NCBI GenBank assembly: GCA_964562175.1 | Contig: CAZLRV010000001.1 | Coordinates: 124,001 to 188,000, forward strand | Direction of reading: 5' to 3' | DNA length: 64,000 nucleotides | Source of the DNA: CAZCJU01 sp964562175 | GTDB taxonomy: Bacteria; Bacillota; Clostridia; Oscillospirales; CAG-272 | Part shown: positions 1-9,600 of the stretch, in pieces | How the letters are laid out: each line of letters begins with the position of its first letter | How positions within the stretch are numbered: the stretch's first letter is position 1 | Notes under the pieces: model-generated | The model's database searches: none | Told to the model about the DNA's origin: nothing | What the model saw: only the letters and a program-made list of their open reading frames with translations | Position numbers and translations under genes: made by a program

Positions 1-419
1 GCGAGGATGAGGTATTGCAAGCGACGGAGGATGCGGACAGAGAGCTAAACGAGATACTTGAGGAAAACGGCATTGAGGACTTTTTCTCACAAAAAGAGCA
101 AGAAAAATACGAGCTTGATTACACTGCCATCACGCTTGCGGTGACGGTAGTAAAGGAGCTTGCCGAGGACGGAAAGATCTATTGCGGCTGTGCCGATTAC
201 GAGCGGTGCGAGGCAAAGGATCGTCCCATAGACCTTTTGACCATGACAGGCGAGTACGTAAACACCTCCCACGGCGATTTTATTCTTGTTATCGAGGACG
301 ACAACAGGCTCGTGCTGAAATGCTTGAAATGCGGTCGTTCATATGTCATACCCACCGAAAACGCTTCGTCCATGGCTTACGAGGCATTCATATCCTGCGA
401 GCATATTTTCTTGAATTGA
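1..419 (+). CDS. Unrecognised cysteine-containing protein, 5' end outside the window
   Basis: The frame is open to the left edge, so the start lies upstream of the window; the TTG at 15 is only the first in-frame start-like codon. The visible 138 or so residues begin with an acidic, probably helical part. A cluster follows with Cys57, Cys59 and Cys65 (counted from the TTG), then a KCLKCG knuckle (Cys103, Cys106) and one Cys near the C-terminus. This spacing resembles a zinc-binding domain, but I recognise no family. It ends about 95 nt before a small membrane-peptide gene on the same strand, which may share its transcript. No function is assigned. Confidence 0.6.
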   Translation, partial: EDEVLQATEDADRELNEILEENGIEDFFSQKEQEKYELDYTAITLAVTVVKELAEDGKIYCGCADYERCEAKDRPIDLLTMTGEYVNTSHGDFILVIEDDNRLVLKCLKCGRSYVIPTENASSMAYEAFISCEHIFLN

Positions 420-512
420 CAGTAGCACATGACGGCGTATGCTCATATAATATCGTTGGAAGCGGCAAAGATCGCCGAGACTTCCACTCGAATATTTATA
501 CGGAGGAACGCT

Positions 513-608
513 ATGAACTGCTTATGCAATCTTTTCGACGACGACAACATAATATGGATAGTTATCGTCGCCCTGCTCATAATCTTCTGCTGCAACTGCA
601 ACAGATAA
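513..608 (+). CDS. Small cysteine-rich single-helix membrane peptide (31 aa)
   Basis: This 31-codon frame starts with ATG at 513, preceded by GGAGG at 503-507 at a good distance. The peptide has a short N-terminus with two Cys and a DDDN cluster, then a hydrophobic helix (IIWIVIVALLIIF), and ends in CCNCNR. Four Cys and the aromatic-flanked helix suggest a membrane-inserted peptide with possible metal or disulfide chemistry at both ends. It resembles short uncharacterised peptides of Clostridia (from memory, not checked). A terminator follows at 703-731. The function is unknown; it is called a gene because of its RBS, composition and following terminator. Confidence 0.6.
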   Translation: MNCLCNLFDDDNIIWIVIVALLIIFCCNCNR

Positions 609-636
609 GCCGCTTTGTATACAGCGGATAAAAAGA

Positions 637-662
637 GGTCTGCCTCAGAGGGTAGGCAGACC
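637..662 (+). other. Hairpin in the 3' UTR of the small peptide gene
   Basis: A perfect 8-bp stem pairs GGTCTGCC (637-644) with GGCAGACC (655-662) around a 10-nt loop. No T-run follows, so it is not a terminator by itself. It may stabilise the 3' end of the short transcript that ends at the terminator at 703-731. Confidence 0.5.
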
Positions 663-702
663 AAGTCATATGGAGAGAGTATAATATAGGAAGATATTAT
701 AC

Positions 703-731
703 ACGGTACGGGGTATTCCGTACCGTTTTTT
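703..731 (+). terminator. Rho-independent terminator of the small peptide gene
   Basis: ACGGTACGG (703-711) pairs perfectly with CCGTACCGT (718-726) across a 6-nt loop, followed directly by a run of T. It points in the plus direction. On the minus strand no T-run follows, so it probably does not serve the gene ending at 798. Confidence 0.85.
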
Positions 732-797
732 ATTGTATCACATTTTTTTCGTTTTGTCATTATCCGATGATAATAAATGAAAACTTTTTTATGATTT

Positions 798-2075
798 TTA
801 TACTTTTTTTATCTTAAGCACCTCGGATGCGGCTGAAAGTATACCGAGTGAACCGCTCTCGAATGTAAGTCCGCCTTGGAAAAACACTGTATACGGAGGA
901 CGAAGAGGCCCGTCCGCCGAAAGCTCTATAGATGAACCGGAGGTAAATGTACCCGCCGCCATTATCACTTGGTCGGAATATCCGGGCATATCCCACGGTT
1001 CCGGTGTAACGTAGCTGTCAACGGGGGATGCGTACTGTATACCGCGGCAAAATGCGCATAGAGCTTCCGCATCTTTCATTTCTATCGCTTGGATTATGTC
1101 GTACCTCTCATCGTTCCAGGCAGGTGAGGTGGCATATCCGAGTTTTTGGAAAATATACGCCGCAAATGCCGCCGTTTTAAGTGCGTTTGCAACGGAATGC
1201 GGTGCGTAAAACAGCCCTTTGTACATACTTTTCGTTTGTCCGAGCGTTGCGCCGACCTCAAGTCCGATGCCCGGGCAGGTCATTCTGTACGAGCATAGCT
1301 CAACGGCTTTTTTGCTTCCGGCTATATAGCCGCCCGACTCCGCCATGCCCCCGCCGGGGTTCTTTATAAGCGAGCCGACTATTATATCCGCACCGTAATG
1401 AGTCGGTTCACAGACCTGCACAAATTCGCCGTAGCAGTTATCGACAAATGTATACACGTTCGGCGAAATGCTCTTTACGAGCTTAAACATAGAGCCGATG
1501 CTTTCGCTTGAAAAGGTCTTGCGATTCATATATCCCTTTGAGCGTTGAACATACACGACCTTGACACGTCTTCCGACTCTTTTCAGCGTCCTCTCGATTT
1601 CCGCAATATTAAACTCGCCGTCCTCATTAAGATCCGTCTGCATATACTCAACGCCGAAATCGGCAAGGCTTCCCTGACCGCCGTTGCCGTCTATGCCTAT
1701 TACGCCGTCAAGGGTATCGTAAGGCTTGCCCGATACGGAATACAGCACATCACCCGGACGAAGCAGACCGAAAAGTGCTATCGTGAGTGCATGAGTACCG
1801 TTTGCGATGCTGTGGCGAACAAACGCCGATTCCGCACCGAGCACCTCGGCGTATATTCTGTCAAGCGTGTCTCTGCCTCTGTCATCGTAACCGTAACCGC
1901 TTGTCGGGGCAAAGCACGCCTCGCTGACTCTGTTTTCTCTGAACGAATCTATTACACGCTCCGTATTTATGCGTGATATCTCATCGAACTGCTCAAATCG
2001 CTCACGCAGAGCTTTTTTCGCTTCGTTTGCAAGGCAAAGAAGCTCATTGTTGAAATTAAACATATCAATACTCAT
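798..2075 (-). CDS. Methionine gamma-lyase-like PLP enzyme (YnbB / aluminium-resistance family)
   Basis: About 425 residues of a cytoplasmic fold-type I PLP enzyme of the Met_gamma_lyase family (PF06838), often labelled aluminium resistance protein or YnbB. The cofactor Lys lies in SLIKNPGG (Lys238 from the chosen start), and the aspartate of FVDNCYGEF should hold the pyridine ring. The physiological substrate of the family is uncertain; a C-S lyase role is inferred. The ATG at 2075 is chosen because GGAG lies just upstream; ATG at 2063 is the alternative. Either overlaps or abuts the end of the preceding M42 gene, so it is the last gene of the murD-M42 operon. Confidence 0.85.
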   Translation of the reverse strand: MSIDMFNFNNELLCLANEAKKALRERFEQFDEISRINTERVIDSFRENRVSEACFAPTSGYGYDDRGRDTLDRIYAEVLGAESAFVRHSIANGTHALTIALFGLLRPGDVLYSVSGKPYDTLDGVIGIDGNGGQGSLADFGVEYMQTDLNEDGEFNIAEIERTLKRVGRRVKVVYVQRSKGYMNRKTFSSESIGSMFKLVKSISPNVYTFVDNCYGEFVQVCEPTHYGADIIVGSLIKNPGGGMAESGGYIAGSKKAVELCSYRMTCPGIGLEVGATLGQTKSMYKGLFYAPHSVANALKTAAFAAYIFQKLGYATSPAWNDERYDIIQAIEMKDAEALCAFCRGIQYASPVDSYVTPEPWDMPGYSDQVIMAAGTFTSGSSIELSADGPLRPPYTVFFQGGLTFESGSLGILSAASEVLKIKKV

Positions 2076-3060
2076 TTTCTCCGCACAACACGGCAAGCGA
2101 TATTGCGGAGTCCACATCTTTCATATCTATCATTTCATTTTGCGTATGTATATATCTCGTCGGTACGGATATACAGCCGACTTTTACGCCCTCGGCGTTT
2201 ATCTGCATTGAATAAGTGTCCGTGCCGCCCGACTCAAGCACCTCGTTTTGGTACTTTATACCGTTTTCCTTGGCAAGCCTTCTCATTTCCGATACGATAT
2301 TTATATCGCATATTACGGAGGCGTCTTTGATCTTTATCGCCGCACCGCCGCCGAGCTTCACCGCAGAGGGCTTGGCTTTTATCGTGTCGCCCGTCGGGGT
2401 AACATCGACGGCTATTCCGATATCGGGCATAACATTATATGTGGCGGCTACCGCACCTCGCAGACCGACCTCCTCCTGTACGGAGAAAACATAATAAATA
2501 TCGTTTGCCGGGTCTTTGATACGTCGTGCCGCTTCGATAAGCACATAACAGCCTATCCGATCGTCAAGGGGTCTGCCCGCATACCTCGTTGCGCAAATAC
2601 GTGTTATCGAGCCTTGAAGTGAGCAAAGCATACCGAGCCGAACCCGCTTTTCAGCCTCGGCACGGCTTTTCACACCGATATCGACGTAAAAGCTATCGGG
2701 TTTGTAATCACCGCTCTTTACCCCACCCTCAGGTGCTATTATCCCTCTTGTACCGTTTGAAAAAACGACCTGCTCATATGCGGCGGCAATATAATTTATA
2801 CCGCCGATGCGGCTTATGCGAAGATAACCGTTATCCTCTATATAATTCACCATGAAGCCTATCTCATCCATATGTGCCGTGAGCATCAGCTTTTTCGCAT
2901 TTTCTTTTCCCGATGCTTTATATGCGATGAGATTGCCGAGTGCATCCGTTTTTATCTCATCGACATAGCCGCCGAGTAGCTCTGCAATGATCCTCGCCAC
3001 TTCACCCTCGCCCGATGACACGCCGTGTGCCTTGACGAGCTTTTTCAGCATATCGTTCAT
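2065..3060 (-). CDS. M42 family metallo-aminopeptidase (third of three)
   Basis: A 331-residue cytoplasmic zinc or cobalt aminopeptidase of family M42 (YsdC/FrvX/TET type), expected to form large tetrahedral assemblies that trim peptides. All hallmarks are present: His63 and Asp65 in TAHMDEIGF, Asp166/Asp167 in LDDRIG, the catalytic and ligand pair Glu196-Glu197 in QEEVG, Asp219 in AVDVT and His304 in RYIHT. Its ATG overlaps the stop of the previous M42 gene by 4 nt (3057-3060), so translation is probably coupled. It is closer to canonical TET peptidases than the first gene of the trio. The exact substrate cannot be read from the sequence. Confidence 0.93.
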   Translation of the reverse strand: MNDMLKKLVKAHGVSSGEGEVARIIAELLGGYVDEIKTDALGNLIAYKASGKENAKKLMLTAHMDEIGFMVNYIEDNGYLRISRIGGINYIAAAYEQVVFSNGTRGIIAPEGGVKSGDYKPDSFYVDIGVKSRAEAEKRVRLGMLCSLQGSITRICATRYAGRPLDDRIGCYVLIEAARRIKDPANDIYYVFSVQEEVGLRGAVAATYNVMPDIGIAVDVTPTGDTIKAKPSAVKLGGGAAIKIKDASVICDINIVSEMRRLAKENGIKYQNEVLESGGTDTYSMQINAEGVKVGCISVPTRYIHTQNEMIDMKDVDSAISLAVLCGENEY

Positions 3061-4109
3061 TGGTTTATCCTCCCCGTTACAATAAGCTTTGCCATTTCCG
3101 TAACCGATTCAAGATCCCGCTCGTCGATAACACACGACGGCGAATGGATATATCTTGACGGTATTGACATATTTATACACTTCACGCCGCCGCTTGATTT
3201 ATGTATATGTCCCGAATCGGTGCCGCCGGATACATATTTCTTTCTTTGGCACTTCACTCCGTTTTTCTCGCCGAGCGAAACGGTGTATTCGACCATTTCG
3301 GGAAGATATACGGTTGAGTTATCCATCATTGAGATCACGGCACCGCCGCCAAGCTCGGCGGCTCTTTTATGGTTCGGCGTACCGTATATATCCGCCACGG
3401 CTGTACACTCAAGTACAAGGGCGTAGCTCGGTTTTATCAAATTTGCCGCCGTCCTCGCCCCGCTGTTTCCGCATTCCTCACGGCAGGTAAAGGCAAAATA
3501 AAGATCGTAATAGGGCGTGATATTATTCTCCCTGAGGTAACGTATCGTATCGCACATCACGGTACAGCCGCCTCTGTCATCTATTGCCCTCGCCTTTATA
3601 AGTCCGTTGCCGAATCGCACGAATTTCGAATCAAACGTGCCTACATCGCCGACGGATATATATTTTTCCGCATCCTTAGCACTGTCCGCACCGATATCTA
3701 TATACATTTCACTCACCGGGGGAACCTTTTTCCGCTCGTCCATTGTCTTCAAATGTATCGATTTGGAGGATATAACTCCGCAAAAGCTGCCTTTTTCGTT
3801 TTTTATTATGACTCTTTTGCCGGGCAATATCTTCGGGTCTATGCCTCCGACGGGTTGAAAATACATAAAGCCGTCCTCATGTATCTCGCTTATCATAAAG
3901 CCGACCTCGTCCATATGTGCCGATATCATCAGCCGCTGTTCACTCTCGCCCTTTATATGTGCGATCATGTTGCCGGGGAAGCATTCGATAAGCTCGTCAC
4001 AGCAATCGCCTATCTGCTCCTTTATCAGCTCTGCCACCTCTTGCTCAAAGCCCGTCACGCCGACGGTCATGCAGAGCCTTTCAAGCAGCCTTGTTCCGTA
4101 CAGCTTCAT
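3057..4109 (-). CDS. M42 family metallo-aminopeptidase (second of three)
   Basis: About 350 residues. The frame is open further upstream, but the ATG at 4109 is chosen: it forms an ATGA overlap with the preceding gene and has GGAGGG 8 nt upstream. Metal and catalytic motifs are SAHMDEVGF (His65, Asp67), IDDRGG, CREECG (Glu-Glu pair), LVLEC, with Glu where other members may have Asp, and SRYIHS. It has an insertion-rich middle part. As one of three adjacent paralogues it may form homo- or mixed oligomers with its neighbours; that is an inference. It probably acts in cytoplasmic peptide turnover. Confidence 0.92.
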   Translation of the reverse strand: MKLYGTRLLERLCMTVGVTGFEQEVAELIKEQIGDCCDELIECFPGNMIAHIKGESEQRLMISAHMDEVGFMISEIHEDGFMYFQPVGGIDPKILPGKRVIIKNEKGSFCGVISSKSIHLKTMDERKKVPPVSEMYIDIGADSAKDAEKYISVGDVGTFDSKFVRFGNGLIKARAIDDRGGCTVMCDTIRYLRENNITPYYDLYFAFTCREECGNSGARTAANLIKPSYALVLECTAVADIYGTPNHKRAAELGGGAVISMMDNSTVYLPEMVEYTVSLGEKNGVKCQRKKYVSGGTDSGHIHKSSGGVKCINMSIPSRYIHSPSCVIDERDLESVTEMAKLIVTGRINQ

Positions 4110-5143
4110 ATGATACCACCCTCCTTTGACAGCGTACAAAGAAGCTCCTTTACGAGAGTTGAAACACATTGAACGTCCTTCATGGATACGACCTCGCTCG
4201 GCGTATGCATACTTCTCATCGGCACGCTTATAAGCACGCACGGAATGCCCTGCCCCACAAGTGCGATATCGTTTGCGTTTGTACCCGTTCCGCTTGCCTC
4301 AACTGCCACACTATACGGTATTGAATGCTCCCTTGCGCACTCCATCGCTTTTTTTGAAAGCTTGGGATATGTTGCCGTCGATATTGAAATACACGCACCG
4401 CCGCCCATTATTATATTTTTCTTTTTACCCGAGTCGGGTATCTTGCTGTTACAAACGTCGAGTATTATCGCAACGTCCGTTCCCGTGCCGTAAACACCCG
4501 TCGTAACTGCGGAGGAAACCTCCTCCTTGACCGAGAAAAGCACGGTCAGCTCGTCGTCAAAGCTGCTTTCATTAAGCAATTTCACCGCATTTATCGCCGC
4601 CAATGCGCATATCTTATCGTCAAGTCCCTCGGAGCATATCTTGTCGTTCAAAAGCTCGGTCACCTCGCCCTTGAGCTTTATCGGCGTGCCGATATCGATG
4701 ATTTCTTCAAGATATTCTTTATCGTATCCTGTATCGATAAGTATATCCGACATTTTCGGAAGCACCGTTCTGTCACCCTCCGACAAATGCGGAGGTGTTG
4801 AGCATATGACACCGTACAGTGTTTGCTTTCCGTATATCGTCACCTCGCTTCCACTCAGCACGGCAACGTCCACGCCGCCTATTTGACTTACCGACAAAAA
4901 GCCGCCCTCGTGTATATCGGTAACTATAAAACCGACCTCGTCTATATGCGTATCTATTAGAAATTTTTTATAATTCTCTTTTTTTGCGTGCTTGATAAGA
5001 TGATAGTTTCCCCCTCTGTCACGCACGCACTCGTCAAAATATTTTCGTCCTATCTCATATATAATGTCCTCGATGCCCGACTCGAAGCCGGATATTGACA
5101 TTCCCAAGGTCAAGTCCTTTAATAAACGTATATCCTCGTTCAT
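4106..5143 (-). CDS. M42 family metallo-aminopeptidase, divergent (first of three)
   Basis: A 345-residue M42 member that keeps the metal scaffold in altered form: DTHIDEVGF (His66, Asp68), GLDDKICA, VKEEVS for the Glu-Glu pair, ILDVCN, and RSMHT in place of RYIHT. The ATG at 5143 overlaps the stop of murD by 4 nt, and its own stop overlaps the next M42 start by 4 nt. The sequence around the substrate-side motifs is the most diverged of the trio, which suggests a different peptide preference or partner-subunit role. It is likely active because all presumed metal ligands remain. Confidence 0.88.
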   Translation of the reverse strand: MNEDIRLLKDLTLGMSISGFESGIEDIIYEIGRKYFDECVRDRGGNYHLIKHAKKENYKKFLIDTHIDEVGFIVTDIHEGGFLSVSQIGGVDVAVLSGSEVTIYGKQTLYGVICSTPPHLSEGDRTVLPKMSDILIDTGYDKEYLEEIIDIGTPIKLKGEVTELLNDKICSEGLDDKICALAAINAVKLLNESSFDDELTVLFSVKEEVSSAVTTGVYGTGTDVAIILDVCNSKIPDSGKKKNIIMGGGACISISTATYPKLSKKAMECAREHSIPYSVAVEASGTGTNANDIALVGQGIPCVLISVPMRSMHTPSEVVSMKDVQCVSTLVKELLCTLSKEGGII

Positions 5144-6531
5144 TCTTTCTCCTCGGCAAAGCCGTTTACAATATCTTTGAATGCTCTGCCCCTTGCCTCA
5201 AAGTTCTCGAATCTGTCAAAGCTTGCCGCCGCCGGCGAAAGCAGGACTATATCGCCGCTTTTTGAAATATCTTTCGCTTTGATTATCGCCTGTGTGAAAT
5301 CGTCCTGTCTGTATACCTCAAGCTCTCCCTTTTTGTATTCCTGGCTCGATACTATGAGTTCATACAGCTTTTTACCCGTGTCGCCGGTCAAAACAACGGC
5401 TCTGCAATGTTCGAATATAGGTTCAATGAGCGGCTCATACGGTATTTTTTTGTCATACCCTCCGAGTATTACCACAAGCTTTTGAGAAAACGACTTCAGT
5501 GCCGCCGTCGTTCTCGACGGGCTTGAATCTATGGAGCTGTTATAATACTTTACTCCGTCAAGCTCTCGGACAAATTCTATTCTATGCTCCACGCCGCCGA
5601 AGCTTTGAGCGACTTGCCGTATCGCCTCGGGTGTAACTCTGCCGTACAGTGCCGCCGTTGCCGTCATATAATTGTCGATATTGTGCCGTCCGGGAAGCTT
5701 GATATCCGCTATATCGAGCATTCTCTCACGCTTATAAAAAATACCGCCGTCCTTTATATAAACGCCGTCCTCGTTTTGCGAATTGAAATACACGATCTCA
5801 CCGCGTGCAAGTGACGAAAGTGCTCTCGTGTTTTCGCAAGCGTAGTTCAAAACGACTCTGCCGCCCTCTTTTACGTTTAATATTTTCGCCTTGCTGTCGA
5901 TATACTCACGCATATCCGTATGCCAATTCAAATGGTTGGGTGAGATATTCGTTATCACCGCCGTTTGCGGTGAAAAGCTCATACAATGAAGCTGGAACGA
6001 GGACAGTTCAAGCACCACCGTATCGTCCGCACTCATCTCGGTAAGGTGCGGCAAAAGCACACGTCCGATATTTCCTCCGACCCAAATTTTGCCGCAGGTG
6101 CCGTCAAGCTCCTTTTGCTTTTGAAGGATCAACGAAATAAGAGTCGTGGTAGTCGTTTTTCCGTCGCTTCCGGTAACGGCTATTATATCACACGGGCAAA
6201 GTGCGCAAAAAAGCTCCATTTCACTCGTTATTATCGCCCCGCTTGCCTGAGCGTGTGCAAGAGGCGGAATATCCGAGCGTATGCCGGGCGATTTGAATAT
6301 TATTTTTTCTTCTATTCCCTCAAGGTAATCTTCTCCGCATACAAGCTTAACGCCTCTTTGTGCAAGCTCCTCATACGTTTTTCCCAAACGCTCGGGGGGC
6401 TTTTTATCTCTTGCGCATACGCTTGCGCCGCACTTGAGCAAAACGTCTATAAGCGGAATATTGCTTATACCGATACCGATAACGCAGACGGCTTTGCCGC
6501 ATATTTTTTCTTTAAATTCAGAGTATTTCAT
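5140..6531 (-). CDS. murD: UDP-N-acetylmuramoyl-L-alanine--D-glutamate ligase
   Basis: A 463-residue cytoplasmic Mur ligase that adds D-Glu to UDP-MurNAc-L-Ala in peptidoglycan precursor synthesis, close to the usual length of about 450. The N-terminal Rossmann part holds VIGIGISN and the YEEL/SPGI region. The ATP loop TGSDGKTT lies at residues 120-127, the NISPNHLNWH motif follows in the central domain, and DSSPSRT plus LGGYDK mark the C-terminal domain. GGAGGG stands 7-8 nt before the ATG. It is the first gene of the murD-M42-M42-M42-lyase unit, with a promoter at 6565-6594. The usual dcw neighbours (mraY, murG, ftsW) are absent, so murD has been separated from that cluster. Confidence 0.95.
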   Translation of the reverse strand: MKYSEFKEKICGKAVCVIGIGISNIPLIDVLLKCGASVCARDKKPPERLGKTYEELAQRGVKLVCGEDYLEGIEEKIIFKSPGIRSDIPPLAHAQASGAIITSEMELFCALCPCDIIAVTGSDGKTTTTTLISLILQKQKELDGTCGKIWVGGNIGRVLLPHLTEMSADDTVVLELSSFQLHCMSFSPQTAVITNISPNHLNWHTDMREYIDSKAKILNVKEGGRVVLNYACENTRALSSLARGEIVYFNSQNEDGVYIKDGGIFYKRERMLDIADIKLPGRHNIDNYMTATAALYGRVTPEAIRQVAQSFGGVEHRIEFVRELDGVKYYNSSIDSSPSRTTAALKSFSQKLVVILGGYDKKIPYEPLIEPIFEHCRAVVLTGDTGKKLYELIVSSQEYKKGELEVYRQDDFTQAIIKAKDISKSGDIVLLSPAAASFDRFENFEARGRAFKDIVNGFAEEKE

Positions 6532-6564
6532 ATATCCCTCCGATTACAGTTACATATATAATAT

Positions 6565-6594
6565 ATTATATTTTTTTAGATAATATCTTCTCAA
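6565..6594 (-). promoter_or_regulatory. Promoter of the murD operon
   Basis: On the minus strand TTGAGA (6594-6589) and TATAAT (6570-6565) are separated by 18 nt. Transcription would begin about 25-30 nt upstream of the murD start. The surrounding AT-rich stretch contains further TATA-like hexamers. Confidence 0.7.
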
Positions 6595-6607
6595 ATGAAA
6601 TAAGCAC

Positions 6608-6632
6608 CTCCGCCGAATGGAACTCGGCGGAG
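6608..6632 (-). terminator. Terminator hairpin after rpoC
   Basis: A 9-bp perfect stem, CTCCGCCGA (6608-6616) with TCGGCGGAG (6624-6632), lies about 40 nt beyond the rpoC stop. The T content after it on the minus strand is only moderate (GCTTATTTCATTT), so termination may be partial. Confidence 0.6.
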
Positions 6633-6670
6633 ATGCACCCTTTATGAGCGATCTGCTCGCCCGCTATATT

Positions 6671-9600
6671 TTATACATTGAAGCTGAATTTTGAATCCGA
6701 CTCGCCCTCGGAGGTCTTTTCCACCTGCAGCTCACGGTACTTTTCAAGTCCCGTACCTGCGGGTATGAGCTTGCCTATGATAACATTCTCCTTCAAGCCG
6801 AGCAGATGGTCGGTCTTGCCCTTGATAGCCGCATCGGTAAGAACCTTTGTCGTTTCCTGGAACGATGCCGCGGAAAGGAACGATTCCGTGCCGAGCGATG
6901 CCTTTGTGATACCCAAAAGCACGTGTGAGCCTGTAGCGGGGCGAATATCTCTCTCGCCTGCCGCAATGCGCGCCTCGATCGCCGCATTTTCTTCCTCAAA
7001 CTCGGTTATCTCGACCTGCGAGCCTATGAGCATATTCGTGTCGCCGGGGTCCTCGACTTTCATCTTTCTCGTCATCTGACGGGCTATTACCTCAATATGC
7101 TTGTCGTTTACGTCAACGCTTTGACCTCTGTACACCTTTTGTACCTCGGTTATGATGTAATCATAAACCGCCGTGAGTCCTCTCGTTGCCAATATATCGG
7201 CAGGAGCCATATTACCCTCGGACAACGGCTGACCCTTGGCAACGTAATCGCCGTTGTGAACGATAAGCTGCATAATATTCGGTATAGCCGTCTGCACGCT
7301 CTCGCCCGTTTCCTCGTTTTTGATAACAACGTTTCTCGCACGTCTTGTTTCGGTTATGCTTACCGTACCGGACAGCTCCGCAACTGCGGCGGTCTTCTTG
7401 GGACGGCGTGCCTCGAACACCTCTTCGACTCTCGGCAGACCCTGTGTAATATCCGAGCCTGCGATACCGCCCGTATGGAATGTACGCATCGTAAGCTGTG
7501 TACCCGGCTCGCCTATGGACTGTGCGGCGATTATGCCGACAGCCTCGCCGACATTGACGGGCAATGTGGTTGCAAGGTCCATACCGTAGCAATGCGAGCA
7601 TACGCCGTGGCGTGCCTTACACTTAAGCGTAGTACGTATTTCGACTTCCTCGATGCCTGCCGCAATTATGGCATCGCATATGCTCTCGGTCATCATTACG
7701 TCCGCTTCGGCTATTATCTCGCCGGTTTCGGGATGAACGACGTCGTGTACGGGATATCTTCCGAGCAGTCTTTCCTTAAGCTTCTCTATTACCTCGTTGC
7801 CGCTTCTTATCTCACGAACAACGATACCCTCGTCGGAGTGGCAATTCTCTTCTCTTACTATGACCTCTTGTGAAACATCTACGAGTCGACGAGTCAAATA
7901 TCCCGAGTCTGCCGTCTTAAGTGCCGTATCGGCAAGTGACTTACGTGAGCCTCTTGCACCGATGAAGTAATCAAGCACGTTAAGACCTTCACGGAAGTTG
8001 GACTTTATCGGTATTTCCATCGTCTTACCGCTTGTCGCAAACATAAGACCACGCATACCCGCAAGCTGACGCATCTGCTTGATACTACCTCTGGCTCCCG
8101 AATCCGACATCATCTTTATCGGGTTATAGAAGTCCAAACCGTCCTGAAGTGCATTTGTTACCTTCTTTGTCGTTTCCTCCCAAGTCTTAACGACGAGCTG
8201 ATAACGCTCCTCGTCCGTAATTTCACCGTTGTTAAAGAACTCGGTTATGCTGTCTACTTGCTTTTCGGCCTCGGCAATAAGCGTTTTCTTTTCTTTCGGT
8301 ATCGTCATATCGGGCACGGATATGGATATGGAGCCTTTCGTCGAATACTTGAAGCCCATAGACTTGATATTGTCAAGCACCTCCGCCGTAACGGATGCGC
8401 CGTGATATTTTATACAGCGGTCAACTATCTGACCGAGCTTGCCCTTTGTGGCAACGAAGGTGACCTCAAGGTCAAGCACCTTTTTCGGGTCACTTCTGTC
8501 AACAAAGCCCAGATCCTGCGGTATATTGGCATTGAATATGAGTCGTCCGAGCGTTGCATCGATTATACCCGTATGCGATACGCCGTTTACAACGGCTGTT
8601 CTTCTTACTTTTATAGGCGTGTGGAGCGTAATTGCCTTGTTTTCATAAGCCATTTCCGCCTCTGCCTGATTCATATAAACGCTGTGTCTGCCTATCAACG
8701 ATTCCTCGTAGAACTTGACCGTATACTTGCCGTACTTCTCGTCCGATTCGGTAGGCACACCGCCTATCTGCTTCTTGTACGCCTCGTATTCGTCAAGCTC
8801 CTCGTTCGTTGCGGCAATGGTAAGGTAGTATGAACCAAGCACCATGTCCTGTGACGGAACGGCAACCGCACGACCGTCTGCGGGCTTAAGCAGGTTGGAA
8901 GCGGAGAGCATGAGGAATCTCGATTCCGCCTGCGCCTCGGAGGAAAGCGGAACGTGTACCGGCATCTGGTCTCCGTCGAAGTCCGCATTAAATGCGGAGC
9001 ATACGAGCGGGTGAAGCTTTATCGCACGACCGTCAACGAGCACCGGTTCAAACGCCTGTATCGACAATCTGTGAAGTGTCGGGGCACGGTTGAGCAGTAC
9101 GGGATGCTCTTTTATGACATTTTCAAGTGCGTCCCAAACGTAAGACTCAACTTTATCTACTTTCTTCTTTGCTTCCTTGATATTCGATGCCCTCTGCGTT
9201 TCCACAAGTCTCTTCATTACAAAGGGCTTGAACAGCTCAAGAGCCATTTCCTTAGGCAGACCGCACTGGTATATCTTAAGCTCCGGTCCAACGACTATAA
9301 CGGAACGTCCGGAATAGTCAACACGCTTACCGAGCAGGTTTTGACGGAAACGTCCCTGCTTACCTCTCAGCATTTCCGAAAGAGATTTAAGCGGTCTGTT
9401 ATTCGGTCCGGTGACGGGCTTGCCTCGTCTGCCGTTGTCTATCAACGCATCGACTGCTTCCTGAAGCATACGCTTTTCGTTTCTTATGATTATGTCGGGA
9501 GCGGCAAGCTCCATAAGCTTTTTAAGTCTGTTGTTTCTGTTTATGACTCTGCGGTAAAGGTCGTTCAAGTCGCTCGTTGCGAATCTGCCGCCGTCCAGCT

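Noticed and set aside
416..451. TTGACA (416-421) and TATAAT (446-451) as promoter of the small peptide gene
   Set aside because: The spacer is 24 nt, too long for a sigma-A promoter; the gene may be transcribed from upstream.
182..631. 149-codon plus-strand frame overlapping the first gene
   Set aside because: Arg/His-rich shadow of the first CDS in another frame, without an RBS.
443..760. 105-codon frame on the minus strand over the small peptide gene
   Set aside because: It runs through the terminator hairpin and antisense to the better-supported small gene; composition does not look like a protein.
3057..4109. Glu in place of Asp at a presumed metal position of the second M42 gene as a defect
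   Set aside because: As I recall, VLE-type motifs are common in active M42 proteins, so it is probably a normal variant.
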